From the NCBI GenBank assembly GCA_020723545.1, contig DYIS01000039.1:1-13258 (forward strand): a stretch of DNA of 13,258 bases. The letters run 5' to 3'. The notes under the pieces were generated by a model that ran no database searches, was not told the origin of the DNA, and saw nothing but the letters and a program-made list of their open reading frames with translations. This document shows, one piece after another, positions 1 to 5,937 of this stretch. The stretch is from Ktedonobacter racemifer. GTDB lineage: Bacteria > Chloroflexota > DTOL01 > JACQYG01. A program made the translations under genes and the position numbers. Each line of letters opens with the position of its first letter. Positions within the stretch are counted from its first letter, which is position 1.

Positions 1-26
1 TGCACCTTGACGGTCTTGAACTCCAT
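1..26 (-). CDS. 5' end of an unidentified gene, cut by the window edge
   Basis: An ATG (complement of 24-26) opens a reading frame that leaves the window after eight codons, reading MEFKTVKV. Its support is the ribosome site: AAGGAGG (complement of 33-39) with a 6-base spacer, the strongest Shine-Dalgarno match in the window. The gene begins 17 bases after the stop of the HEPN gene on the same strand, so it is probably the third member of the MNT-HEPN transcription unit. The visible residues are too few to name a family. Confidence 0.45.
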
Positions 27-43
27 CTATGGCCTCCTTGGTT

Positions 44-433
44 TTAGGTTGAAATGGACATTTTGCCTCGCAGGAAGCGTCGCACCCGTTTGACCGCCTG
101 GAGGGCCGTTTGTGACTCTTCTACCGTTGCCGTCCCACCGGGGTAGCGAATCTCCACTCCGTAGGGGTTAAGCATTTCCAGGGGGTCTACCAAGGCAGAG
201 AAAGAGCTGTCCAGACTAACGCACGAGTCGTTTAGCCGAAGGAGGTTATGTACTCTGGGGACCTCGAGATCGTGGTACGCCAGGAAGGCCTTCAGGTATT
301 TCTCGGCGCACTGCTGGCAATGGAAGCAGACGGCGCTGGGGACCGGGTGCTTGCGCTGGCGAGCGCCGGCCAAGGCCATTTGGTAGTCCTCCTCGGCCTT
401 TTGCACCCACTCTTCAGCGTGTGGCACGCTCAT
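44..433 (-). CDS. HEPN domain protein, likely toxin partner of the adjacent nucleotidyltransferase
   Basis: The 129-residue, mostly helical protein carries the core HEPN signature around residues 36-51 (C-F-H-C-Q-Q-C-A-E-K-Y-L-K-A-F-L) and a P-R-V-H-N-L segment at 59-64. These match the small HEPN family (Pfam HEPN, PF05168), whose members pair with minimal nucleotidyltransferases. Characterised HEPN/MNT pairs act as toxin-antitoxin modules in which the HEPN protein is an RNase and the MNT protein neutralises it, in one studied case by AMPylation. Whether this copy is an active RNase is not shown; the R60/H62 spacing is shorter than the R-x4-6-H of HepT-type toxins. The length is normal for the family. 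It starts inside the end of the MNT gene (20-bp overlap), so translation is probably coupled; GGAAGAG lies 6 bases before the ATG. Confidence 0.85.
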   Translation of the reverse strand: MSVPHAEEWVQKAEEDYQMALAGARQRKHPVPSAVCFHCQQCAEKYLKAFLAYHDLEVPRVHNLLRLNDSCVSLDSSFSALVDPLEMLNPYGVEIRYPGGTATVEESQTALQAVKRVRRFLRGKMSIST

Positions 434-851
434 AGAGTACTCTTCCGTTCTTGACTATTTCTTTGAAGAACGAGTCACCGATTTGCAGGCGATAGGCCAG
501 TTCGGCTGAGGTGCGGACCAGAATATCTGTGGCTACGAACGGAGGCTGGCAAGCCCTGGAAACGCGGGCCGACCGGGCTGCCGGGCGCTCGTCGCTCTCC
601 ATCACCACGAGCAAATCCAGGTCACTGTCAGGGCCGGCAGTCCCTAGGGCGTAGGAACCGAACAAGATCACCTTCTCTGGTTGGAAGGTCTCCTGGATGC
701 AGCGGGCCACCTCCATTATGGTAGCCTCAGTTATCGGTTGAACTGGGGCTGCCTCGGGGGCTCTGGGCGTTCCCGCCGGTATCTGGCCCAGATGGCGTCG
801 AGGCCTGGGCGGTGGGCTTGTGCGCGGGCGCACATGTTTCGACACCTTCAC
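414..851 (-). CDS. Minimal nucleotidyltransferase (MNT) with proline/arginine-rich N-terminal extension, partner of HEPN
   Basis: The domain shows the polymerase-beta-like nucleotidyltransferase signature: G65-S66, then D77-L-D79 inside S-D-L-D-L-L, and a candidate third metal aspartate D109 (A-T-D-I). Such MNT proteins act as antitoxins, probably by nucleotidylating the HEPN partner encoded downstream. The frame is open to a GTG at 923 but I chose GTG at 851 because AGGAG sits 5 bases upstream and a TATAAT lies at 901-906, which would put the longer starts at or before the transcript start. This gives 145 residues. A shorter alternative, ATG at 716 (M46), begins right at the conserved domain with a weaker GAGG site. 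Residues 8-36 are rich in Pro and Arg, unusual for this family, so they are either a genuine basic extension or untranslated leader. Confidence 0.82.
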   Translation of the reverse strand: MKVSKHVRPRTSPPPRPRRHLGQIPAGTPRAPEAAPVQPITEATIMEVARCIQETFQPEKVILFGSYALGTAGPDSDLDLLVVMESDERPAARSARVSRACQPPFVATDILVRTSAELAYRLQIGDSFFKEIVKNGRVLYERATR

Positions 852-856
852 GGTTG

Positions 857-861
857 CTCCT
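857..861 (-). promoter_or_regulatory. Ribosome-binding site deciding the GTG start of the MNT gene
   Basis: AGGAG on the minus strand, 5 bases before GTG at 849-851. It is better placed than anything in front of the other candidate starts at 923, 917, 902 and 716. Confidence 0.5.
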
Positions 862-900
862 GATTTGATCAGTCCAGCGGACGCGTCTGCTCTTGTGGCC

Positions 901-906
901 ATTATA
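901..906 (-). promoter_or_regulatory. Candidate -10 element for the MNT-HEPN unit
   Basis: The minus strand reads TATAAT, a perfect -10 hexamer, about 50 bases before the chosen GTG start. No convincing -35 box is present at 16-18 bases. The same nine bases TATAATGGC recur at the broken transporter gene (complement of 4751-4759), which supports this being a promoter type used in this genome. Confidence 0.4.
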
Positions 907-1029
907 CAAGGCCCCATAGGCACGTCCTGACGGGAACCTTTACGGAAGGAGATTGCCCTAGATAAGTCAACTCACGACCGTTGCTGTGAACAAGGCATTC
1001 TTTCTTATGGCATACCTCCGGTGGTGAGG

Positions 1030-1060
1030 CCCTGCCCCGGTCTGTGGCGCCGGGGCAGGG
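1030..1060 (-). terminator. Perfect 11-bp inverted repeat after the stand-alone MNT gene
   Basis: CCCTGCCCCGG (1030-1040) pairs perfectly with CCGGGGCAGGG (1050-1060) across a 9-base loop. It lies 6 bases beyond the stop codon of the leftward MNT gene, the usual place for a terminator. No T-run follows on either strand, so it may be a U-tract-less terminator or a 3'-end stabilising hairpin. Confidence 0.5.
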
Positions 1061-1066
1061 ATGGGT

Positions 1067-1450
1067 TTAACGAGGCATCGGGACCTTGATGCTCGGCAAC
1101 AGACTGATACTATCGCGCTGGATGTTCCGGCCAAGTAATGTCGGCTCTCGTTCCATACGCTCCATCCGCTCTCGGCTCCAGACTCGGGTCGAGATGAATG
1201 CGCCGTGTGCCAGCCAGACATCCGCGGCCAGGTAGCGAATTGTCCGCCGCACGGCCAGATCGTCTCGCTCCACGACGACCAGTACATCCAGGTCCGAGTC
1301 AGGCCCTCCCATCCCACGCGCCCGTGAGCCAAACAATGTCACAGAGAGGAGATTACCGTTGAGCCTATCCTGAAGTTGGGCCACAAATTCGCTCAGGGCA
1401 CGCTGCTCAACCTCAGTAAGCCGGAGAGACCGGGAACAGCCAATGCTCAT
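1067..1450 (-). CDS. Stand-alone minimal nucleotidyltransferase (MNT), no HEPN gene beside it
   Basis: The 127-residue protein has the nucleotidyltransferase signature L-F-G41-S42-R-A-R-G followed by S-D53-L-D55-V. The C-terminal part (R-V-W-S-R-E, then L-L-G-R-N-I-Q-R-D-S-I) resembles MNT proteins whose partner HEPN gene normally lies immediately downstream. Here the 143 bases before the next leftward gene hold only a hairpin and no HEPN frame, so this copy is an orphan. It may act with the HEPN protein encoded at 44-433, or be a solitary remnant. It is not a close duplicate of the MNT at 414-851: they share the fold motifs but differ elsewhere. The ATG start has almost no Shine-Dalgarno site, which fits a near-leaderless transcript from the promoter at 1462-1490. 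Confidence 0.85.
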   Translation of the reverse strand: MSIGCSRSLRLTEVEQRALSEFVAQLQDRLNGNLLSVTLFGSRARGMGGPDSDLDVLVVVERDDLAVRRTIRYLAADVWLAHGAFISTRVWSRERMERMEREPTLLGRNIQRDSISLLPSIKVPMPR

Positions 1451-1461
1451 ATCTTGTTTTC

Positions 1462-1490
1462 ATTTTATCCCTTTTCCCCCCGTCCGTCAA
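1462..1490 (-). promoter_or_regulatory. Sigma-70-type promoter of the stand-alone MNT gene
   Basis: On the minus strand TTGACG (complement of 1485-1490, 5 of 6 consensus) is followed by a 17-base spacer and TAAAAT (complement of 1462-1467, 5 of 6). The expected start point falls near 1454-1455, only about 4-5 bases before the ATG at 1450, so the mRNA would be nearly leaderless. The spacer has a G-tract followed by an A-tract. Confidence 0.6.
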
Positions 1491-1589
1491 GAAAGTGCAA
1501 AAGAGGCGATGCCCGGCATCTGCCAGGTCCTTGGAGGCTACTTTCCGTCCCCTTGTCCTCCGTCTCATCTATCTGTCAAGACGCTAATA

Positions 1590-1598
1590 TGGTATAAT
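1590..1598 (+). promoter_or_regulatory. Extended -10 promoter of mutS
   Basis: TGG followed by TATAAT (1593-1598) is a perfect extended -10 element (TGn-TATAAT). No good -35 box lies 16-18 bases upstream, which is tolerated by extended -10 promoters; CTGTCA at 1573-1578 is 14 bases away, too close. Transcription would begin near 1605 and leave a leader of about 45 bases before the mutS ATG at 1650. Confidence 0.55.
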
Positions 1599-1649
1599 CT
1601 TCGCCTGAGAACAGGGCAAAGCCAGGCATGGCAGTGCTCAGGAGCCTTT

Positions 1650-4298
1650 ATGCTTACCCCCATCCGCCGGCAGTACCTGGCCATCAAGAAGCAGTATCCC
1701 GACGCCATCCTATTCTTCCGGATGGGCGACTTCTACGAGACCTTCGACGAGGATGCCAGGATCATGTCCCGGGAGCTGGAGATCGTCCTCACCTCCCGGG
1801 AGGCCGGCAAAGGCCAGCGTGTTCCTCTGGCCGGCATCCCCTGCCACGCCGCGGACAACTACATCGCCAGGCTCATCAATCGCGGTTATAAAGTGGCCGT
1901 GTGCGAGCAACTGCTGGATCCGATCACGGTGAAAGGCATCGTGCCCAGAGAGGTGGTCCGCGTCATCACGCCCGGCACGGTGGTGGAGCCTCAACTCCTG
2001 ACCGAAAAGCGCAACAACTACCTGGCGTCCCTGATCCTGGAGGACAAGGCGGCGGGACTGGCCTACGTGGATGTGACCACGGGCGAGTTCGCCGCCACTC
2101 AGCTCCAGGGTGAGGCAATCCCCCAGCAGGTACAACAAGAACTGGCAAGGCTGCAGCCGGCGGAGTGTCTGTTCCCCGGGGAAGAGACTCACCTGGCCGG
2201 GAGGACTGCCGCGGATTCTTTAATAGTGAATAATCCGCCGCCGTGGTTCCCCCGGGACAACGGCCACTTCACCCCTTTGGAACCCCGGCTCTTCGAGCTG
2301 GAGGTGGCTCGGCAGGGCCTGCTGGATCATTTCGCGGCGGCCACCCTGGATGGTTTCGGGTGCGCCGGCAAGCCCCTGGCGGTGCAGGCGGCCGGAGCCA
2401 TTGTCCAGTACCTGGCAGAAACGCAGAAGGCGGCCCTGTCCCAGTTGTCGAGCCTGGCCGTTTATTCCACCGACTCGTTCATGGTCTTGGATCCGGCCAC
2501 CAGGAGAAACCTGGAGATCACCCAGTCCATCCGGACCGGTAGTCAGAAGGGCTCGCTCTTGGGGATCCTGGATGCTACCCGGACAGCCATGGGCGGGCGC
2601 CTGCTCCGGCGGTGGATCAACCAGCCCCTCCTGGAACTGGAGGGGCTTAGGGCCAGGCAAGAGGCGGTGGCGGCTTTCTACGAAGCCCATCAGGTCCGCC
2701 AGGAGGCGATCTCGAAGCTCGGAAAGATAAACGACCTGGAGCGACTGACGAGCCGCGTGGTCCAGGGCATCGCCACCCCGCGGGACCTGGTTGGGCTCAA
2801 GGCGACCTTGGAGGTGATCCCCGAACTAGAAGGCATCCTAGAGAACCTCCCCGGCCGGCCTTTTGCCCCTCTGGGGGCTTGCCCTGAGGCGATCCAGCTC
2901 GTGGGCCAGGCCATCGTCCCCGACCCACCGGCGGGCCTGGGCGAGGGTGGGGTGATATGTTCGGGGTTCTCGGCTGAACTGGACAACCTGCGCCTCGCCT
3001 CGAAGAACGCCAGGGAATGGATCGCCAACCTGGAGCGCCTGGAGCGGGAGAAGACCGGCATCAAATCTCTAAAGGTGGGGTACAATAAGGTCTTCGGCTA
3101 CTATATAGAGGTTACGAACCCCAACCTGCATCTGGTGCCGGAGCACTACATCCGCAAGCAGACCCTGGTTGGCGCGGAGCGTTACCTGACGCCTGAGCTC
3201 AAGGAATATGAGGCCCTGATCCTGAACGCACAGGACCGGATGGTGGAGATGGAGACCCAAATCTACAGGCAGATGCTGGATCAATTGGCAGCCTTGGGGA
3301 GTCGGCTCAAGGCCATTGCGGCGTCCCTGGCGGAGATCGACGTCTACTCAGCCCTGGCCCAGGTGGCCGTGCGCAACGACTACGTGCGGCCGGAGCTGAA
3401 CCCCGGGGACGAGATCCGCATCGCTGCCGGGCGCCATCCGGTGGTGGAGCAAATGTTGACCGAGGAGCCCTTCGTGCCCAATGACGCCTATCTCTCCAAC
3501 AGCGGAAGCCAGCTCATCGTCCTGACCGGCCCGAACATGGCAGGCAAGTCTACCTATCTGCGCCAGGTGGCGCTCATCGTGCTCATGGCCCAGATCGGCA
3601 GCTTCGTGCCCGCCAATTCGGCCACCATTGGCCTGGTGGACCGGATCTTCACCCGGGTGGGAGCCCAGGACGACATCGCCACCGGCCAGAGCACCTTCAT
3701 GGTGGAGATGGTGGAGACCGCCAACATTTTACATAATGCTACAAGCCGGAGCCTGATCATCCTGGATGAGATCGGCCGTGGCACCAGCACCTACGATGGC
3801 CTGGCCATCGCCCGGGCGGTGGCGGAGTACATCCATAACCACCCGCGGCTGGGCGCCAAGACCCTCTTTGCCACTCATTATCACGAGCTCACCGAGCTGG
3901 CCCAGGTGCTGCCTCGGGTGAGGAACTTCAACGTGGCGGTGGCGGAGGAGGGAGGCAAGGTGGTCTTTTTGCGGCGGATCGTCCCCGGCGGTGCTGACCG
4001 AAGCTATGGCATCCACGTGGCCCAACTGGCTGGGCTGCCGCGCAGCGTGACCCGCCGGGCGGAGGAGGTCTTGCAGGGGCTGGAGAATGGCCAGGGGCGG
4101 GGCGCGTCTCGGTGGCGCTCGGTTAAGGAGCGAGCGGCTGTCCCTGCTCAGCAGTTGCCGCTCTTCGCGCCGCCGCACCCGGCATTGGAGGCCCTGGGGA
4201 AGATAGACGTGCTGTCTTTGTCGCCTCTGGAGGCCCTGACCAAGCTGTACGAGCTGCAACAGTTGGCCAAAGAGGCCAAGATGCGAGAGGCCAGTTAG
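1650..4298 (+). CDS. mutS: DNA mismatch repair protein MutS
   Basis: MutS recognises mispaired or looped-out bases and, with ATP, recruits MutL to start strand-directed repair. The 882-residue protein has the normal bacterial MutS1 layout: the mismatch-reading F28-x-E30 motif in G-D-F-Y-E near the N-terminus, connector and lever/clamp domains, the core motif around residues 473-490 (K-V-G-Y-N-K-V-F-G-Y-Y-I-E-V), Walker A at 627-635 (G-P-N-M-A-G-K-S-T), Walker B with D706-E707 followed by I-G-R-G-T, and the T-H-Y-H-E-L segment. The tail contains Q835-L-P-L-F839, a good beta-clamp binding motif. The frame is open from 1443, but the first 69 residues match nothing in MutS. ATG at 1650 has GGAG 5 bases upstream and a promoter at 1590-1598. 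It stands alone: mutL is not beside it here, and its 3' neighbour is convergent. Confidence 0.97.
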   Translation: MLTPIRRQYLAIKKQYPDAILFFRMGDFYETFDEDARIMSRELEIVLTSREAGKGQRVPLAGIPCHAADNYIARLINRGYKVAVCEQLLDPITVKGIVPREVVRVITPGTVVEPQLLTEKRNNYLASLILEDKAAGLAYVDVTTGEFAATQLQGEAIPQQVQQELARLQPAECLFPGEETHLAGRTAADSLIVNNPPPWFPRDNGHFTPLEPRLFELEVARQGLLDHFAAATLDGFGCAGKPLAVQAAGAIVQYLAETQKAALSQLSSLAVYSTDSFMVLDPATRRNLEITQSIRTGSQKGSLLGILDATRTAMGGRLLRRWINQPLLELEGLRARQEAVAAFYEAHQVRQEAISKLGKINDLERLTSRVVQGIATPRDLVGLKATLEVIPELEGILENLPGRPFAPLGACPEAIQLVGQAIVPDPPAGLGEGGVICSGFSAELDNLRLASKNAREWIANLERLEREKTGIKSLKVGYNKVFGYYIEVTNPNLHLVPEHYIRKQTLVGAERYLTPELKEYEALILNAQDRMVEMETQIYRQMLDQLAALGSRLKAIAASLAEIDVYSALAQVAVRNDYVRPELNPGDEIRIAAGRHPVVEQMLTEEPFVPNDAYLSNSGSQLIVLTGPNMAGKSTYLRQVALIVLMAQIGSFVPANSATIGLVDRIFTRVGAQDDIATGQSTFMVEMVETANILHNATSRSLIILDEIGRGTSTYDGLAIARAVAEYIHNHPRLGAKTLFATHYHELTELAQVLPRVRNFNVAVAEEGGKVVFLRRIVPGGADRSYGIHVAQLAGLPRSVTRRAEEVLQGLENGQGRGASRWRSVKERAAVPAQQLPLFAPPHPALEALGKIDVLSLSPLEALTKLYELQQLAKEAKMREAS

Positions 4299-4326
4299 GA
4301 GAACCAGCGCAGCGGGAGGGTAGCAA

Positions 4327-4344
4327 AGGGGGCGCAAGCCCCCT
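4327..4344. terminator. GC hairpin with GCAA tetraloop between convergent genes
   Basis: AGGGGGC (4327-4333) and GCCCCCT (4338-4344) form a 7-bp perfect stem closing a GCAA (GNRA-type) loop, 28 bases after the mutS stop. On the minus strand the stem is followed by TTTGCT. Lying between mutS and the leftward gene at 4438, it probably ends transcription from one or both sides, though neither side has a strong T-run. Confidence 0.55.
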
Positions 4345-4369
4345 AACCCCAGGAGCCGTGGGTCGCGCC

Positions 4370-4392
4370 GGGGGCTAGGGGCACAAACCCCC
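4370..4392. terminator. Second GC hairpin between convergent genes
   Basis: A GGGGG run (4370-4374) and a GGGG run (4378-4381) can alternatively pair with the CCCCC run at 4388-4392; the tighter form has the loop CACAAA. CTTTA follows on the plus strand. Together with the hairpin at 4327-4344 it makes a tandem terminator-like block in the 139-base gap. Confidence 0.4.
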
Positions 4393-4437
4393 TTTACCCG
4401 GGAGCAGCCTGCTGGCTGGCCAGTGCGGTATGGCGTC

Positions 4438-4710
4438 TCACAAACGACCGGCCAGCATCAGGAGCCCGATGACGATGAACATGGCGCCGGCAATGGTGTG
4501 GATGTAGGATTCAGGGATGATGCGGGTGATGAACGCTCCAAACACCACGCCGATGAGGGTGACCAGGGCCAGGGCGCTGATGGCCCCCAGGAAGACCGAC
4601 AACGGTGCCCCGGACCTGGCGGCCAGGGCCATGGAGGCAAGCTAGGTTTTGTCCCCCAACTCGGCCAGGAAAATGGTGGCGAAGGCGGTGAGGGCGAATT
4701 CCCAGTTCAA
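4438..4710 (-). pseudogene. Half-size UPF0016/GDT1-family membrane transporter, interrupted by an amber codon
   Basis: Read through, the frame gives about 90 residues with one copy of the UPF0016 (TMEM165/GDT1) repeat: a first membrane helix, the signature A-E-L-G-D-K-T, then A-L-A-A-R-S-G, and two further hydrophobic helices. Family members move Mn2+ or Ca2+ with the acidic signature in the pore; short single-repeat versions occur in bacteria and probably pair up. TAG at 4642-4644 falls exactly where the family signature continues with Gln (E-L-G-D-K-T-Q), so a single C-to-T change of CAG explains it. The frame is otherwise intact and ends in a normal TGA. I chose TTG at 4708-4710 (TGGAGG 6 bases upstream) over ATG at 4755, which lies inside the TATAAT. 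As written only 22 residues would be made. A sequencing error is the main alternative. Confidence 0.8.
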
Positions 4711-4716
4711 GAAGAG

Positions 4717-4722
4717 CCTCCA
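4717..4722 (-). promoter_or_regulatory. Ribosome-binding site for the broken UPF0016 gene
   Basis: TGGAGG on the minus strand, 6 bases before TTG at 4708-4710. It decides the short start, which also matches where the hydrophobic family domain begins. Confidence 0.5.
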
Positions 4723-4753
4723 GGTGTCAGTGTAGGAGCCATAAAACTGCGCC

Positions 4754-4783
4754 ATTATAGCACAGGCGCGTATCTGATGGGAA
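4754..4783 (-). promoter_or_regulatory. Candidate promoter of the broken UPF0016 gene
   Basis: The minus strand reads TATAAT (complement of 4754-4759), with a weak TTCCCA (complement of 4778-4783, 4 of 6 to TTGACA) 18 bases upstream. The -10 overlaps the ATG at 4755, so the message would start downstream of that ATG and use the TTG at 4710. The -35 lies under the ribosome site of the divergent dgt gene, so the two genes share very little upstream DNA. Confidence 0.4.
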
Positions 4784-4794
4784 GGGGTGAGAGC

Positions 4795-5937
4795 ATGCTG
4801 CTGAAGCGTGAGGATCTGGAGGCGGTGGAGGAGCGCACTTTGGCCCCCTATGCAATGGCCAGCCGCCTTTCCCGAGGGCGAGAATATCCGGAGGCGGAGC
4901 CCGCCTATCGCACCGCCTACCAGCGGGACCGAGACCGTATCATTCATACAACTGCCTTCAGGCGACTCGAGTACAAGACCCAGGTCTTCGTCAATCACGA
5001 GGGCGACTATTATCGCACCAGGCTGACCCACACCCTGGAAAGCGCTCAGATCGGCCGGACGGTGGCTCGAGCCCTGGGTGCCAATGAGGACTTGGTGGAG
5101 GCCATCGCCCTGGCCCACGATCTGGGCCATCCGCCGTTCGGCCACTCCGGGGAAGATGCTTTACACCAGTTGATGGAGGGCCGGGGCGGGTTCGAGCACA
5201 ATAGCCACAGCCTGCGCATTGTGGACGTGCTAGAGGAACGCTACCCGGGTTTCAAGGGGCTGAACCTGACCTGGGAGGTTCGGGAGGGCATAATCAAGCA
5301 CGTCACCACCTATGATCGATCCGATGCCAGCGGTTTCGAGCCCGATCTTCGGCCCACCCTCGAAGCCCAGATCGTCAGCGCGGCCGATGAGATCGCCTAC
5401 AATAGCCACGACCTGGATGATGGGCTCCGGGCGGGGATGATCTCACCGGAGGACCTGAGCCAGATTAAACTTTGGAAGGAGGCCGTTCAGGAGGTGGGCG
5501 AGCCTTTTTCGGAGCGCGTCCGTCACGGCATCGTCCGGGAGATCATCGGCCTCCAGGTCACAGATCTTTTAAGCGAGACTGAGCGGCGGATCACTGAGCA
5601 TGGCGTGGACTCGTTGGGGGATGTGCGCAACGCCCCAGCGAGCCTGGTGGCCTTCTCCGTGGAGATGGCGGCCAAGCGCCAGGAGCTCAAGGATTTCCTG
5701 TATACGCGCCTGTATCGCCATTACCGGGTGGTGCGCATGGCCGAGAAGGCACGCCACGTGGTGACCGGGCTCTTCAATGCCTACCTGAGCCAACCGGACC
5801 AGTTGCCCTTCTCGGTGCGGGCTCGCATTGACGGAGAAGGGGCGGCCCGGGCCATCTGCGACTACATCGCCGGCATGACGGATCGTTTCGCCCTGGAGGA
5901 GAACAAGAAGCTGTTCGATCCCTATGAGAGGGTATAG
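4795..5937 (+). CDS. dgt: Deoxyguanosinetriphosphate triphosphohydrolase-like protein (HD domain dNTPase)
   Basis: This 380-residue protein belongs to the dGTPase-like HD family that cleaves dNTPs to a deoxynucleoside and inorganic triphosphate, adjusting dNTP pools. The N-terminal family block is clear (Y-R-T-A-Y-Q-R-D-R-D-R-I-I-H, residues 38-51, then F-R-R-L-E-Y-K-T-Q-V). The metal ligands of the HD domain are visible as H79 (L-T-H-T), H108-D109 (A-H-D-L-G-H) and D198 (S-A-A-D-E-I-A-Y-N). The frame is open much further upstream, but that part lies over the antisense UPF0016 gene and has no family similarity. ATG at 4795 has AAGGGG 7 bases upstream; ATG at 4777 would add six residues. The substrate range (dGTP only or all dNTPs) cannot be told. 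The next gene starts on the base after its stop. Confidence 0.93.
   Translation: MLLKREDLEAVEERTLAPYAMASRLSRGREYPEAEPAYRTAYQRDRDRIIHTTAFRRLEYKTQVFVNHEGDYYRTRLTHTLESAQIGRTVARALGANEDLVEAIALAHDLGHPPFGHSGEDALHQLMEGRGGFEHNSHSLRIVDVLEERYPGFKGLNLTWEVREGIIKHVTTYDRSDASGFEPDLRPTLEAQIVSAADEIAYNSHDLDDGLRAGMISPEDLSQIKLWKEAVQEVGEPFSERVRHGIVREIIGLQVTDLLSETERRITEHGVDSLGDVRNAPASLVAFSVEMAAKRQELKDFLYTRLYRHYRVVRMAEKARHVVTGLFNAYLSQPDQLPFSVRARIDGEGAARAICDYIAGMTDRFALEENKKLFDPYERV

Noticed and set aside
1443..1649. N-terminal extension of mutS by 69 residues
   Set aside because: No resemblance to MutS, overlaps the divergent promoter and the mutS -10 element, and the ATG at 1650 has a proper ribosome site.
4642..4644. 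Amber recoding (pyrrolysine or suppressed Gln) as the explanation of the TAG codon
   Set aside because: Several ordinary genes here end in TAG and the position is a routine Gln, not a known recoding site; kept only as a remote possibility.
4423..4794. N-terminal extension of the dGTPase-like protein
   Set aside because: The extra frame is the antisense of the UPF0016 gene, rich in Asp/Gly/Gln, with no dGTPase similarity.
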